A stretch of DNA of 64,000 bases from Citrifermentans bemidjiense Bem. GTDB taxonomy: Bacteria; Desulfobacterota; Desulfuromonadia; Geobacterales; Geobacteraceae. Positions within the stretch are counted from its first letter, which is position 1; every line of letters begins with the position of its first letter. The stretch covers positions 558,001 to 622,000 of the forward strand of contig NC_011146.1 of NCBI RefSeq assembly GCF_000020725.1. The letters are read 5' to 3'. The notes under the pieces were generated by a model. The model did not search any database, had not been told where the DNA came from, and saw only the letters and a list, made by a program, of their open reading frames with translations. Both the position numbers and the translations under genes were made by a program. This document shows positions 24,414-34,925 of this stretch, piece after piece.

Positions 24414-24896
24414 ATGTTCAGAGGGAAATTCGATACTACGATCGACGCCAAGGGGCGCACCAGCATCCCCGCGAAATTTCGCGAGGTTTTGCTGGACACC
24501 TTTGGAGACGAGCGTTTTTTCCTCACCAAATCCAGCCCGGTGCGGCTGGACGGGGACGAGGTCTGCTATGGCCTGGTGATCTACCCCTACCACGAGTTCC
24601 TGGCGCTCGAAGAGAAGCTGAAGGACGGCACGGCCCTGGGGCTCACCGTCAACCAGCTTGCCGCGGTACGGCGCACCGTACTGGTCCCCGCCGTCGAGTG
24701 CGTGGCGGACAAGCTGGGGCGCGTGCTGGTTCCCAACGACCTGAGAAAAACGGCGCAGCTGGAGCGCGAGATTCATTTCGTCGGCATGCAGAACAAGGTC
24801 GACATCTACAGCCAGTCGGTCTGGGCCAGGGTCTGCGAGCAGGATGAGCAAAACTTCCCGGTGGATTCCGCGGCGCTTGCGGGACTCGGCCTCTAG
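24414..24896 (+). CDS. mraZ: Transcriptional regulator MraZ
   Basis: A 160-residue DNA-binding protein with two AbrB-like MraZ repeats (FRGKFDTTIDAKGRTSIPAKFRE near the start; CVADKLGRVLVPNDLRK in the second half). It represses the division/cell-wall cluster, and its operator lies just upstream. The start is set at the ATG at 24414 with GGGGA before it; the longer frame from 24360 would run through the operator. The stop is immediately followed by the rsmH ATG. Confidence 0.95.
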   Translation: MFRGKFDTTIDAKGRTSIPAKFREVLLDTFGDERFFLTKSSPVRLDGDEVCYGLVIYPYHEFLALEEKLKDGTALGLTVNQLAAVRRTVLVPAVECVADKLGRVLVPNDLRKTAQLEREIHFVGMQNKVDIYSQSVWARVCEQDEQNFPVDSAALAGLGL

Positions 24897-25835
24897 ATGG
24901 AAGACTTCCACCACATATCGGTACTGCCGGACGAGGTGCTGCAGGCGCTCTCCCCGAGATCGGGGGGGGTATACGTGGACGGCACCTTGGGAGGCGCCGG
25001 GCACGCGGGGCTCATACTCACCGCCAGCGCCCCGGACGGCCAGCTGATCGGATTCGACCGGGACGAGGAAGCCATAGCCGTGGCACGTGAGCGGCTCCAG
25101 GTTTTCGGCGGCCGGGTCCGGATCATCCACCGCAATTTTGCCGGCATCGCTCAGGCTCTGGCGGAGATAGGTGTGGACGGGATCGACGGCTTCGTACTGG
25201 ACCTTGGGGTGTCGAGCCACCAGCTGGACCGCGACGAGCGGGGCTTCAGCTTCATGCACGACGCGCCGCTCGACATGCGCATGGACAGAAGCTCCGGCCA
25301 GAGCGCGGCGGACCTGGTGAACACCCTCCCCGAGGGTGAGCTTTACCGGATCATCTCCGAGTACGGCGAGGAGCGCTGGGCCAAGCGGGTCGCCTCTTTC
25401 ATAGTGAAGGCCAGGGACGAGCGTCCCATCGAGACCACGCTTCAGTTGGTGGACGTGATCAAGGGGTCGATACCGAAGGCAAAGTGGGAGGAGCGGCTTC
25501 ATCCTGCCACCCGGACCTTCCAGGCCTTGAGGATCGCGGTAAACGAGGAGTTGAAGAGCCTAGAAGAAGGGCTTGAGGGGCTGCTCTCCCTGCTGAAGCA
25601 GGGGGGACGCGGCGCGGTGATCTCCTTTCACTCGCTGGAAGACCGTATCGTGAAGGAGGGCTTTCGCGCGGCGGCCACCGGTTGCACCTGCCCCAAGGAA
25701 CTCCCCATCTGCATCTGCGGACGGGTTCCGAGGTTCAAGCTGGTGACCAGGAAGCCGATAACCGCAGGCGAGGCCGAAGTGGCAGCTAATCCGCGCTCCA
25801 GGAGCGCGAAGCTGCGGGTAGTGGAGAAGATTTAG
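24897..25835 (+). CDS. rsmH: 16S rRNA m4C1402 N4-methyltransferase RsmH
   Basis: A 312-residue SAM-dependent methyltransferase that N4-methylates C1402 in the ribosomal P site. The N-terminus [14 protein letters not shown], the SAM-binding [24 protein letters not shown] and the C-terminal [14 protein letters not shown] are family signatures. It starts on the base after the mraZ stop, which implies translational coupling. Confidence 0.97.
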   Translation: MEDFHHISVLPDEVLQALSPRSGGVYVDGTLGGAGHAGLILTASAPDGQLIGFDRDEEAIAVARERLQVFGGRVRIIHRNFAGIAQALAEIGVDGIDGFVLDLGVSSHQLDRDERGFSFMHDAPLDMRMDRSSGQSAADLVNTLPEGELYRIISEYGEERWAKRVASFIVKARDERPIETTLQLVDVIKGSIPKAKWEERLHPATRTFQALRIAVNEELKSLEEGLEGLLSLLKQGGRGAVISFHSLEDRIVKEGFRAAATGCTCPKELPICICGRVPRFKLVTRKPITAGEAEVAANPRSRSAKLRVVEKI

Positions 25836-25847
25836 AGAGGTAGCATC

Positions 25848-26183
25848 ATGTCGCAAAGCAAGGTTGCCTACGGCAAGGTCGCCGCACCGGCAAGACCGGG
25901 CGCGGTCCCCAGGGAGAGCTGGATCAGCTTTCCCTATCTCACGGGAGTGATGGTGCTCCTGACGCTGGTCTCGATCTTTCACGTCTGGTCCCGGGTCGAG
26001 TTGATCGACATGAACCTGAAGATCGGGGAGGCGTCCAGGCAGTTGAAGGAACAGCAGCAGGAAAACAAGCGCCTTCGGGTCGAGGTGGCTTCGCTCAAGG
26101 CGCCGGCCCGGATCGAGGCGCTGGCCAAGGGTGAACTTGGCATGGCGCTCCCCTCCGATCAGCAGGTGGTCCTGGTCAAGTGA
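25848..26183 (+). CDS. ftsL: Cell division protein FtsL
   Basis: A 111-residue bitopic membrane protein: a cytoplasmic N-terminus of about 27 residues, one transmembrane helix (about 28-47), then a leucine-zipper-like coiled coil (about 50-90). It joins FtsB and FtsQ in the divisome. Identity rests on position between rsmH and ftsI as well as architecture. AGAGAGG lies upstream. The stop overlaps the ftsI start by 4 bases. Confidence 0.88.
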   Translation: MSQSKVAYGKVAAPARPGAVPRESWISFPYLTGVMVLLTLVSIFHVWSRVELIDMNLKIGEASRQLKEQQQENKRLRVEVASLKAPARIEALAKGELGMALPSDQQVVLVK

Positions 26184-28162
26184 TCGAGAAAAAGGAGAAA
26201 TGGGCCAGAGTCCGGATGCGTTTCGTGGCCCTCTTGTTCGTGGTCGTCTTCGTGGCTACCACGGGTCGCGCCTTTTACCTCCAGGTGCTCAACAACGACC
26301 GGCTGGTGAAGCTCGCGGAAAAACAGCACCAAAGGATCGTGGCGCTCACGCCTGCCCGCGGCGCCATCTACGACAGAACCAACGCCCCGTTCGCCGTCTC
26401 GATAGAGATGGATTCCTGCTACGCCGAGACGCGCAACATGGAAAACATCCCGCAGGAGGCGGCGCAGCTGGCGCCCCTTTTGGGTTACGGCGCGCAGGAG
26501 CTCGAGTCGAAGCTCAAGGGAGCCAAGAACTTCGTGTGGCTCGCGCGGCGCATCCCGCCGGAGCAGGCCGGGAAGGTGAAGGCGCTTGGGCTTGAGGGAG
26601 TCGGCTTCGTCAAGGAAAGCAAACGCTTCTACCCGAATTCCCAGGTGGCGGCCCATGTGGTGGGCTTTACCGGTGTCGATCCCGGCGGCCTGGAGGGGGT
26701 GGAGAAGAAGTACGACGCCACCATCCTCGGCAACACGGGATTCCTGGTCACCGAGCGCGACGCCCTCGGGCGCGACATAGCACTCAAGAAGGGGAGCGAG
26801 GGCAAAAGCGGTTCCAAGGGAAACAACGTCGTCCTCACCCTGGATAAGAACGTTCAGTACATAGCGGAAAAGGAGCTGACCAACGCGGTGGTGAAAAACG
26901 GCGCCAAGGCCGGCATCGCCATCGTGATGGAGCCCGACACCGGGCGGGTTTTGGCCATGGCCAACTACCCTTCCTTCAACCCGAACAGCTTTGCCGAGTA
27001 CGGGCAGGCGGCGCTTAGAAACCGCGCCATCGCCGACAGCTTCGAGCCCGGCTCCACCTTCAAGATCTTCCTGGTAGCTTCCGCACTCGAGGCGGGGGTG
27101 ATCAGGCCCGGCGACATGTTCAACTGCGAAAACGGCAGCTACAGCGTGTACGGCAGGACCATTCACGATACGCACAAATACGGGGCGCTCAGCGTGCCCC
27201 AGATCCTCAAGTACTCCAGCAACATCGGCGCCGCCAAGATCGGCAGCCGGCTGGGGCCCGAAAGGCTCTACGCGGCCCTTACCGGCTTCGGTTTCGGCGA
27301 AAAGAGCAGCATCGATCTTCCGGGGGAGGCCTCCGGGATGTTGCGGCCGCAGTCCAAGTGGTACGGCATCGACCTCGCCACCATCTCGTTCGGCCAGGGG
27401 GTGACGGCTACCGCGCTGCAGATCACCAACGCGGTGTCGGCTGTCGCCAACGGCGGCAACCTGATGAAGCCGTACCTGGTGGATAGGATCGTCGACGACA
27501 ACGGCGTGGTGCTGCAGCAGTTCGCACCCCAGGTGAAAAGGCGCATCATCTCGCCGGAGACGGCGAAGACGGTGGCCCGCATGCTGGAGGGGGTCGTGGT
27601 GGAAGGGGGGACCGGCACCGGGGCCGCGGTCGAAGGTTACCGCGTCGCGGGGAAAACCGGGACCGCCCAGAAGGTCGAGGGGCACGGCTACTCGGCCAGC
27701 AAGCGCACCGCCTCCTTTGTCGGTTTCGTTCCCCTGGACAAGCCGCGGCTCGCCATAATGGTCGTGGTGGACGAGCCGACCACGAGCTCCTACGGCGGGG
27801 TGGTAGCGGCCCCGGCCTTCAGCGCCATAGCGCAGCAGACCCTCTGCTACCTGAACGTGGCACCGGACAAGAACGTCGTTGCCAAGAAGAAAAGCGGTGC
27901 CGCACCCGAGAAAAGCGCGCCCAAACCGGAGCCGGTGGCCGAGGGAGGGAGCGTCGAAGGGGGGAGCGTGGAAGGGACGGCGGCCGGTGCCATGCCGAAC
28001 TTCCGGGGAATGAGCATGCGGCAGGTGCTCAAGGTGATGGAAAAGCGCGGTCTCAACGTCAAGCTGCAGGGAAGCGGCAGGGCGGTCGAGCAGAACCCGG
28101 CCCCCGGGAGCCGCATCACCACGCAGGATCAGGTCTGGGTCAAGTTCGTCCCTTCGGCCTGA
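26180..28162 (+). CDS. ftsI: Septal peptidoglycan transpeptidase FtsI (PBP3) with PASTA domain
   Basis: A 660-residue class B penicillin-binding protein. The N-terminal membrane anchor is at about 12-32, followed by the dimerisation domain and the transpeptidase domain with S292-T-F-K295 (nucleophile), S346-S-N348 and K492-T-G494. A low-complexity linker (about 570-615) leads to one C-terminal PASTA domain (about 616-660), a feature missing from E. coli FtsI. The GTG start overlaps the ftsL stop (GTGA). It cross-links septal peptidoglycan with FtsW. Confidence 0.95.
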   Translation: MIEKKEKWARVRMRFVALLFVVVFVATTGRAFYLQVLNNDRLVKLAEKQHQRIVALTPARGAIYDRTNAPFAVSIEMDSCYAETRNMENIPQEAAQLAPLLGYGAQELESKLKGAKNFVWLARRIPPEQAGKVKALGLEGVGFVKESKRFYPNSQVAAHVVGFTGVDPGGLEGVEKKYDATILGNTGFLVTERDALGRDIALKKGSEGKSGSKGNNVVLTLDKNVQYIAEKELTNAVVKNGAKAGIAIVMEPDTGRVLAMANYPSFNPNSFAEYGQAALRNRAIADSFEPGSTFKIFLVASALEAGVIRPGDMFNCENGSYSVYGRTIHDTHKYGALSVPQILKYSSNIGAAKIGSRLGPERLYAALTGFGFGEKSSIDLPGEASGMLRPQSKWYGIDLATISFGQGVTATALQITNAVSAVANGGNLMKPYLVDRIVDDNGVVLQQFAPQVKRRIISPETAKTVARMLEGVVVEGGTGTGAAVEGYRVAGKTGTAQKVEGHGYSASKRTASFVGFVPLDKPRLAIMVVVDEPTTSSYGGVVAAPAFSAIAQQTLCYLNVAPDKNVVAKKKSGAAPEKSAPKPEPVAEGGSVEGGSVEGTAAGAMPNFRGMSMRQVLKVMEKRGLNVKLQGSGRAVEQNPAPGSRITTQDQVWVKFVPSA

Positions 28163-28175
28163 CAATGGGGGTAGC

Positions 28176-29693
28176 ATGAAACTCGCACAACTTCTGAATT
28201 GCCTCGCCTCGCCCGAGCTCTCCGGAGACGCCGGTATCGAGATAGAGTCGCTTTGCTACGACTCGCGAAAGGTGGCGCCCGGAGCCCTCTTCTTCGCCCT
28301 GCGCGGAGTGAAGAGCGACGGGACCGAATTCGTTGAAGCCGCTGTAAAGGGGGGGGCGGTCGCAATCGTTGCGGACCGCCCCTGCGCTTGTCCCGGGGTA
28401 ACGGTGGTCGTGGTCCCGGACCCAAGGCTCGCCATGAGCCTCATGGCAGCGGCCTTCTACGGCACCCCGACCCGCGGCATCCCGGTGGTAGGGATCACCG
28501 GGACCAACGGCAAGACCACCACCACCTATCTCGTCGAGGGGATCATGGAGCAGGCGGGAGTGCCGGCAGCTGTCCTCGGCACCATCAGCTACCGCTTCGG
28601 AGAGACCAACATCCCCGCCCCCAACACCACCCCCGAATCGGTCGACCTGCAAGCCATCCTGAGGGAACTGGTGGACCACGGCGCGCGCGGCGCGGTGATG
28701 GAGGTATCCTCCCACGCCCTGGAACAGCACCGCGTCGACGGCTGCCTCTTCGACGTCGCCCTCTTCTCCAACCTGACCCGCGACCACCTCGATTACCACC
28801 TCGACATGGAGTCCTACTTCAAGAGCAAGCTGAGGCTCTTCACCGATCTTCTGGCGCCTACCGCGGAAAAGCCGCTCAGGCGCGCGGTGGTGAACCTGGA
28901 CGACCCCTTCGGCCCTCGCATCGCGGAAAAGGCAGCCGCGCCGGTATTGACCTACTCCATGACCGGGAAGGCCGACATCAGCGTGGCCGAGGCCGAATTC
29001 TCGGTCGACGGCATCCGCTGCCGCCTCAACACCCCGGTAGGGGAGATCTCCCTTGCCTCAGAGCTTTTGGGGCGCTTCAACCTCTACAACATCCTCTCCG
29101 CGGTAGGGGCGGGTCTTGCCCTTGGCTACTCGAAGGAGGCGATCCGCGCCGGCATCGAGGGGCACAAGCGGGTTCCCGGCCGCCTGGAGCGGGTGGAAAC
29201 GGAAGAAGGGATCACCGTCCTCGTCGACTACGCCCATACCGGGGACGCCCTGGAGAACGTCCTTTCCACCGTCTCCGAACTGAAGACGGACCGGATCATC
29301 ACCATCTTCGGCTGCGGCGGCGATCGCGACAAAGGGAAACGCCCGGTGATGGGGGAGATAGCCGCCCGCTACAGCGACCTTGCCGTCATCACCTCGGACA
29401 ACCCCCGCACCGAGGACCCGCAGGCGATCCTGGAGGATGTCCGCGCCGGGATCCTGCCGCTCGGCCTGCGCGAGTACGGCCTGGAGGAACTCGCCGCAGG
29501 GTTCCACGAGAAGGGGTTCGCCACCATCGAGTCGCGCCGTGCCGCCATCCGGGCCGCGCTTTTGGCCGCGCACCCCGGAGACATCGTGCTTCTGGCCGGC
29601 AAGGGGCACGAGGACTACCAGATCGTCGGGACCGAGAAGTTCCACTTCGACGACAGGGAAGAGGCTGCGGCCGCGCTGAAACTAAGAGGTTAG
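28176..29693 (+). CDS. murE: UDP-MurNAc-tripeptide synthetase MurE
   Basis: A 505-residue ATP-dependent ligase that adds the third stem-peptide residue, presumably meso-diaminopimelate. The P-loop [16 protein letters not shown] (about 107-122) and the C-terminal SDNPRTEDPQAI match DAP-adding MurE, where the DNPR motif selects DAP over lysine. It lies 13 bp after ftsI with a ribosome-binding site GGGGGTAG. Confidence 0.96.
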   Translation: MKLAQLLNCLASPELSGDAGIEIESLCYDSRKVAPGALFFALRGVKSDGTEFVEAAVKGGAVAIVADRPCACPGVTVVVVPDPRLAMSLMAAAFYGTPTRGIPVVGITGTNGKTTTTYLVEGIMEQAGVPAAVLGTISYRFGETNIPAPNTTPESVDLQAILRELVDHGARGAVMEVSSHALEQHRVDGCLFDVALFSNLTRDHLDYHLDMESYFKSKLRLFTDLLAPTAEKPLRRAVVNLDDPFGPRIAEKAAAPVLTYSMTGKADISVAEAEFSVDGIRCRLNTPVGEISLASELLGRFNLYNILSAVGAGLALGYSKEAIRAGIEGHKRVPGRLERVETEEGITVLVDYAHTGDALENVLSTVSELKTDRIITIFGCGGDRDKGKRPVMGEIAARYSDLAVITSDNPRTEDPQAILEDVRAGILPLGLREYGLEELAAGFHEKGFATIESRRAAIRAALLAAHPGDIVLLAGKGHEDYQIVGTEKFHFDDREEAAAALKLRG

Positions 29694-29816
29694 TAATTGG
29701 GGAAAATTAGGTTCCCTTTTCCGCGTTTTTGCGGCACATTACGTGGTTTCGGTCCTGGACCGGGGCAAGTAAACAGGGCGCGTCGCGCGCCGGGAACAAA
29801 GGAAACCTAACTGAAA
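29694..29816. other. Structured murE-murF spacer
   Basis: 123 bp containing GGTCC-T-GGACC and GGCGCG-TCG-CGCGCC hairpins, bracketed by TTAGGTTCCC and GGAAACCTAA about 100 bp apart. No T-rich terminator tail is present, so it is not an obvious operon end. Confidence 0.45.
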
Positions 29817-31226
29817 ATGGCGATGTTCACGCTTAACGAAATAGCCGAGGCAACCGGCGGCAGGGTGATCGGGGAGGCGGCAGGCGAGGCCTCCGCGGTG
29901 AGCACCGACTCGCGCCAGGTAGCCCCGGGAGAGCTTTTCGTGGCACTGAGGGGCGAGCGCTTCGACGGCCACGACTTCATAATTCCGGCGGTCTCTAAAG
30001 GGGTAACCATCTTCCTGGCCGAGGAGAGCTGGGCGGCAAAACACGAACTCCCGAAGGGGGCCGGCGCCGTGCTGGTGCCGGACACGCTGCGCGCCCTGGG
30101 GGATCTGGCCGCCTACCACCGCCGCCGCTTCAACCTGAAGACGGTCTGCGTCACCGGCAGCAACGGCAAGACCACGACCAAGGAGATGCTGGCGCGGATA
30201 CTGGCCCAGACTGGGCCCGGGCTCAAGACCGAGGGGAACCTCAACAACCTGATCGGTTTGCCGCTCACCATCTTCAGGCTCACCGGCCGCGAGCGCTGGG
30301 CCGTCTTCGAGATCGGGATGAGCGAGTTCGGCGAGATCGACCGCCTGGCGGAGATAGCTGAGCCCCAGGTAGGCATCATCACCAACGCCTTTCCGGCGCA
30401 CCTGGAGACCCTGGGGAGCGTGGAAGGGGTGGCGCGGGCCAAGGGAGAGCTTTTCCTGCGCCTTAAGCCAGGTTCCGTCGCCGTCTACAACGTGGACGAC
30501 CCGCTGGTCTCCACCTGCCCGACCCACCTGAACGTGACCCGGCTCACCTTTGGCCTCAGGGGGGCCGAGGTCTCCTCCGCCTCCATCCAGAGCCTCGGCA
30601 AGAGGGGGGAGAGCTTCACCCTCAGGCTTCCGGACGGCGAACAGCAGGTGACCCTGTCGGCCTACGGCAGGCACAACATCTACAACGCGCTCGCCGCAGC
30701 CGCTGCAGCGCACGCGCTCGGCGTACCGGGCGACCTGATCCGCCAGGGGCTGGAGGAGTTCTCCCCCTACGACAAGCGCTTCCAGCTGGAGGAAGTGGCG
30801 GGGGTGACCCTGATCGACGACAGCTACAACGCGAACCCGGCCTCCATGGCGGCGGCGCTCACCACCTTGAAGGAGCTTCAAGGGGAGGGGCGTTTGGTAG
30901 CGGTTTTAGGCGACATGCTGGAGCTTGGGCTTGGCACCGAAGAGGCGCACCGCGAACTGGGGAAACTTGCCGCAGGGAACGTCGACCGGCTCTACCTTTT
31001 GGGGAAACTGGTCGAGGAAACCGCCAAGGGGGCGCTGGAAGCGGGGCTTCCCGCAGCCGACCTGGTGCTGGGTCGGGACCATGACCAGCTGGCCCAGGAG
31101 CTTCTCTCCTTCGTACAGCCGGGGGACTGCATTCTTTTCAAGGGATCTAGAGGCATGAAAATGGACAAGGTGGCGCAATTGGTACGGCAGGGACTGGCAT
31201 CCGCCGCAAAAGGGGGGAATGACTGA
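29817..31226 (+). CDS. murF: UDP-MurNAc-tripeptide:D-Ala-D-Ala ligase MurF
   Basis: A 469-residue ligase that adds D-Ala-D-Ala to complete the UDP-MurNAc-pentapeptide. The Mur ATP-binding loop [14 protein letters not shown] lies near residue 105-120; [15 protein letters not shown] and [12 protein letters not shown] are MurF hallmarks. The first and third codons are both ATG, so the exact start is uncertain by two residues; AAAGGAAACC lies upstream. The stop codon overlaps the mraY ATG by one base. Confidence 0.96.
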   Translation: MAMFTLNEIAEATGGRVIGEAAGEASAVSTDSRQVAPGELFVALRGERFDGHDFIIPAVSKGVTIFLAEESWAAKHELPKGAGAVLVPDTLRALGDLAAYHRRRFNLKTVCVTGSNGKTTTKEMLARILAQTGPGLKTEGNLNNLIGLPLTIFRLTGRERWAVFEIGMSEFGEIDRLAEIAEPQVGIITNAFPAHLETLGSVEGVARAKGELFLRLKPGSVAVYNVDDPLVSTCPTHLNVTRLTFGLRGAEVSSASIQSLGKRGESFTLRLPDGEQQVTLSAYGRHNIYNALAAAAAAHALGVPGDLIRQGLEEFSPYDKRFQLEEVAGVTLIDDSYNANPASMAAALTTLKELQGEGRLVAVLGDMLELGLGTEEAHRELGKLAAGNVDRLYLLGKLVEETAKGALEAGLPAADLVLGRDHDQLAQELLSFVQPGDCILFKGSRGMKMDKVAQLVRQGLASAAKGGND

Positions 31227-32302
31227 TGCTTTACCATCTCCTTTACCCGCTCGCCTCTGATTACAAGCTCTTCAACGTATTCAAATACCTGACCTTCCGC
31301 TCCATCTACGCCATGATCACGGCCCTGCTGCTCGCCTTCATCGTGGGCCCGTGGGTGGTCAGGAAACTGGAGGCGCTACAGGCGCGCCAGGTGATCCGGA
31401 CCGACGGTCCCGAATCGCACCTGAAAAAGCAGGGAACCCCGACCATGGGCGGGGTGCTGATCCTGGTCTGCATCGTGCTGCCGACGCTCTTATGGGCCGA
31501 CCTGAAGAACGTCTTCATCTGGCTCACCCTGCTCATCATCGTGGGGTACGGCGTCCTCGGCTTCGTGGACGACTATAAGAAGGTGGTCGAGAAGAACCCG
31601 AAGGGGCTCTCCCCGCGCCAGAAGATGTTCTGGCAGATGCTCTTGGCCGCAGGCGTCGGTATCTTCCTCTTCTACCTCCCCGGTTTCTCGACGGAACTCT
31701 ACCTGCCGTTCTTCAAGAGGGTGCATCCCGAGTTGGGCATCCTCTTCATCCCGTTTGTAATGCTGGTGATCGTCGGTGCCAGTAACGCCGTGAACCTGAC
31801 CGACGGTCTCGACGGCCTCGCCATAGGTCCCGTGGCGATCAACGCCGCCACCTATCTCCTCTTCTGCTACATAGCGGGTAACGCCAAGCTTTCCGGGTAC
31901 CTGCAGATCCCCTACGTGCCGGGGGCGGGGGAGCTTGCCGTTCTTTGCGGCGCCATGGTTGGGGCGGGGCTCGGCTTCCTCTGGTACAACTCTTATCCGG
32001 CCGAGGTCTTCATGGGCGACGTCGGCTCCTTGTCGCTCGGCGGCGCGCTCGGGACGCTCGCGGTCCTGACCAAGCAGGAAATCCTTCTGGTGATAGTGGG
32101 CGGCGTCTTCGTTGTGGAGGCGCTTTCGGTCATTTTCCAGGTCGGCTCCTACAAGTACCGCGGCAAGAGGATCTTCCGGATGGCGCCGATCCACCATCAC
32201 TTCGAACTGAAAGGGGTGGCGGAGCCGAAGATCATCGTGCGCTTCTGGATCATCACCATCATCCTGGCGCTGGTGGCCATTTCCACCCTGAAGATGCGCT
32301 AG
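31226..32302 (+). CDS. mraY: Phospho-MurNAc-pentapeptide transferase MraY
   Basis: A 358-residue polytopic membrane enzyme (about ten helices) that transfers phospho-MurNAc-pentapeptide to undecaprenyl phosphate, making lipid I. Catalytic motifs are visible: FVDDYKK with the paired aspartates, [10 protein letters not shown] and [17 protein letters not shown], plus the APIHHHFE loop near the end. The length is standard. Confidence 0.97.
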   Translation: MLYHLLYPLASDYKLFNVFKYLTFRSIYAMITALLLAFIVGPWVVRKLEALQARQVIRTDGPESHLKKQGTPTMGGVLILVCIVLPTLLWADLKNVFIWLTLLIIVGYGVLGFVDDYKKVVEKNPKGLSPRQKMFWQMLLAAGVGIFLFYLPGFSTELYLPFFKRVHPELGILFIPFVMLVIVGASNAVNLTDGLDGLAIGPVAINAATYLLFCYIAGNAKLSGYLQIPYVPGAGELAVLCGAMVGAGLGFLWYNSYPAEVFMGDVGSLSLGGALGTLAVLTKQEILLVIVGGVFVVEALSVIFQVGSYKYRGKRIFRMAPIHHHFELKGVAEPKIIVRFWIITIILALVAISTLKMR

Positions 32303-32318
32303 CGTACGCAGTAACAGT

Positions 32319-32426
32319 CCCCCCTCCCCTTGCGGGAGGGGGTTAGGGGGTGGGGGCAGGCACCACGACCGGCGCCCATGGCAGCTTCACCCACCCCCCG
32401 GCCCCCTCCCGTCAAGGGAGGGGGGG
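32319..32426. repeat. GC-rich inverted-repeat element, mraY-murD spacer
   Basis: About 108 bp: a CCCCTCCCC-TTGC-GGGAGGGG hairpin, a middle of about 40 bp and a CCCTCCC-GTCAA-GGGAGGG hairpin. The reverse complement closely matches the element at 38478-38582, including GGGTGGGTGAAGC in the middle. It resembles a BIME/REP-type repeat. Confidence 0.8.
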
Positions 32427-32463
32427 ATAGCCGGGCGGCAGATCGATAACAAAAGGGTCCATC

Positions 32464-33822
32464 ATGGAATTAAAGGACAAGAAAATACTGGTGGTGGGAC
32501 TGGCGAAGACCGGCGTGGCGGTGACCCGCTTCCTGGCGCAAGCCGGTGCCTTCGTCACCGTTACCGACATGCGGGAGGAGGAGGCGCTCTCCGACGTTCT
32601 GGCCGAGCTCTCCGACCTGGATATTACCTACGAACTCGGGCGCCACGTCCCCTACAGCTTCCTTATGGCGGATCTGATCGTGGTCTCACCCGGCGTCCCC
32701 ATGGACATAAAGCCGCTGGAGATGGCCCGCTCGCAGAAGCGGCGCGTGGTGAGCGAGGTGGAACTCGCCTCCTGGTTCATCAAGGCCCCCATGGTCGCCA
32801 TCACCGGGACCAACGGCAAGACCACGACGACGACCCTTACCGGCGAGATCTTCAAGGCCTGCGGCTTCGAGACCTTCGTGGGGGGGAACATCGGCAATCC
32901 CCTGATCGAGCTGGCCGAAAGCGGCCAGGAGGTATCAAGGGTGGTGGTGGAACTCTCCTCCTTCCAGCTGGAAGGGGTGGAAAGCTTCCGGCCGGACGTG
33001 GCGGTGCTTTTGAACATCACCGAGGACCACCTGGACCGCTACCACAGCTTCCAGGAGTACATCGACGCGAAGCTCCGCATCTTCGAGAACCAGACCGCGG
33101 ACGACTTCGCCGTCCTCAACATCGACGACCCGCTGGTCGCTGCCTGCGCCTCCAAGCTCAAGGCGCAGCTCTTCCCCATGAGCCGCCTGCACGAGCTGGA
33201 AGAAGGGATCAGCTACCGCGACGGCTTCATCACCTTCTCCCACAAGGGGAAAGTGCTCCGCTTCGGCACCGAGGGGTTCAAGCTGAAGGGGGTGCACAAC
33301 CTGGACAACATCATGGCGAGCCTTGCCTCCACCCTCCTCATGCGCTGCGACGGCGACTGCGCCTACGAGGCGGTGAAGAACTTCAAGGGGCTGCCGCACC
33401 GGATGGAACTGGTGGAAGAGATCGACGGCGTCGCCTACTACGAGGACAGCAAAGGGACCAACGTCGGGAGCGTGGTGAAGTCGCTGGAGAGCTTCGACTC
33501 CGGCATCACCCTCATCGCCGGCGGCAAGGACAAGGGAGGCTCCTATGAGCCCCTGGCCCCCCTGGTCGAGAGCCGAGTGAGCCACCTGGTGCTGATCGGC
33601 GAGGCGAAGGCACGCATGAACGAGGCGCTAGGCTCCTTGACCGATACCCATCTCGCCGAAACCCTCGAGGAGGCGGTGGAGATCTCGCGCAGGCTGACCA
33701 AGCCGGGCGGGGTGGTGCTTTTCTCGCCGGCCTGCTCCAGCTTCGACATGTTCAAGAACTACGAGGAGCGCGCCCAGCGCTTCAAGGCCGCGGTGCGCGC
33801 CGGCAAGAAGGGGGAGGCGTGA
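32464..33822 (+). CDS. murD: UDP-MurNAc-L-Ala:D-Glu ligase MurD
   Basis: A 452-residue cytoplasmic ligase adding D-glutamate to UDP-MurNAc-L-Ala. The N-terminal Rossmann-like segment [17 protein letters not shown] binds the uracil nucleotide, [16 protein letters not shown] is the ATP loop, and [12 protein letters not shown] and [12 protein letters not shown] complete the signature. AAAGGG lies 7 bp before the ATG. The stop overlaps the ftsW start. Confidence 0.96.
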   Translation: MELKDKKILVVGLAKTGVAVTRFLAQAGAFVTVTDMREEEALSDVLAELSDLDITYELGRHVPYSFLMADLIVVSPGVPMDIKPLEMARSQKRRVVSEVELASWFIKAPMVAITGTNGKTTTTTLTGEIFKACGFETFVGGNIGNPLIELAESGQEVSRVVVELSSFQLEGVESFRPDVAVLLNITEDHLDRYHSFQEYIDAKLRIFENQTADDFAVLNIDDPLVAACASKLKAQLFPMSRLHELEEGISYRDGFITFSHKGKVLRFGTEGFKLKGVHNLDNIMASLASTLLMRCDGDCAYEAVKNFKGLPHRMELVEEIDGVAYYEDSKGTNVGSVVKSLESFDSGITLIAGGKDKGGSYEPLAPLVESRVSHLVLIGEAKARMNEALGSLTDTHLAETLEEAVEISRRLTKPGGVVLFSPACSSFDMFKNYEERAQRFKAAVRAGKKGEA

Positions 33823-34925
33823 GGAAACTGGAGGGGTACGACATGATCGTGCTGCTGATGGCGGTGATCCTCACCTGTTTCGGTGTGGTCATGGTCTATT
33901 CGGCGTCCTCCGTGATGGCGGCCAAGAAATTCCACGACGGTTTCTTCTTCCTGAAGCGCCAGTCCCTCTACGCCCTGATGGGCTTCGTCGGGATGGCGCT
34001 GGCGATGCACGTCGACTACCACGTCTGGAAGAAATACGCGGTGCCGCTATTTCTTGGCTGTTTCGTACTGCTCGTCTTGGTGTTCGTCCCCGGCATCGGC
34101 GGGACCGCCAAGGGGGCCTCGCGCTGGATCAAGCTCCCCTTCTTCAACTTCCAGCCCTCCGAGCTCGCCAAGGTGGCGCTCATCATCTACATGGCCTATT
34201 CGCTGGAGAAGCGGCAGGACAAGCTGAAGCAGTTCATGGCGGGGTTCTTCCCCTACATGCTGATACTCGGTGTCTTCATCGCGGTCCTCTTGGCGCAGCA
34301 CGACATGGGGGCCGCGCTCACCATGTTCGCCGTCGCCATCATGATGCTCTTCGCCGCCGGAACCCGGGTGCAGTACATCCTCGGGATGGGGCTCATAGCG
34401 CTTCCCGGCATCGTCTACCTGGTGGTCACCAAGGCCTACCGCATGCGCCGCATCACCGCCTTCCTCGACCCGTGGCAGGACCCGACCGACACCGGGTTCC
34501 AGATCATCCAGTCCTGGCTGGCGCTGGGGACCGGCGGTTTCTTCGGGCAGGGGCTGGGCGAAGGGAAGCAAAAGCTTTTCTACCTTCCCGAGGCGCACAC
34601 CGACTTCATCCTTTCGGTCCTGGGGGAGGAGATGGGGTTCATCGGTGTCATCGTGATCGCCTGCATGTTCCTCGTGCTGGTGCAAAGGAGCATCCGGGTG
34701 GCCATCGCCGCCGAGGACAGCTTCGGGCGCTTCCTCGCCTTCGGCATCGCCGTGCTCTTGGGACTTGAGGCGTTCATCAACATGGCGGTCGTGACCGGGA
34801 TGCTCCCCACCAAGGGGATTGCGCTTCCCTTTTTGAGTTACGGCGGTTCGTCGCTCATCATCTCCCTCACCGCGGTGGGGGTCCTCCTTAACGTATCGAC
34901 CAGAATGAGGGGGAACCCGGCATGA
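33819..34925 (+). CDS. ftsW: Septal peptidoglycan polymerase FtsW (SEDS)
   Basis: A 368-residue SEDS-family glycosyltransferase with about ten transmembrane helices, which polymerises lipid II at the septum with Fts[26 protein letters not shown] and [19 protein letters not shown]-like segments are diagnostic, as is the late [19 protein letters not shown]-type loop (here [19 protein letters not shown]). The GTG start overlaps the murD stop (GTGA). Confidence 0.96.
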   Translation: MRKLEGYDMIVLLMAVILTCFGVVMVYSASSVMAAKKFHDGFFFLKRQSLYALMGFVGMALAMHVDYHVWKKYAVPLFLGCFVLLVLVFVPGIGGTAKGASRWIKLPFFNFQPSELAKVALIIYMAYSLEKRQDKLKQFMAGFFPYMLILGVFIAVLLAQHDMGAALTMFAVAIMMLFAAGTRVQYILGMGLIALPGIVYLVVTKAYRMRRITAFLDPWQDPTDTGFQIIQSWLALGTGGFFGQGLGEGKQKLFYLPEAHTDFILSVLGEEMGFIGVIVIACMFLVLVQRSIRVAIAAEDSFGRFLAFGIAVLLGLEAFINMAVVTGMLPTKGIALPFLSYGGSSLIISLTAVGVLLNVSTRMRGNPA

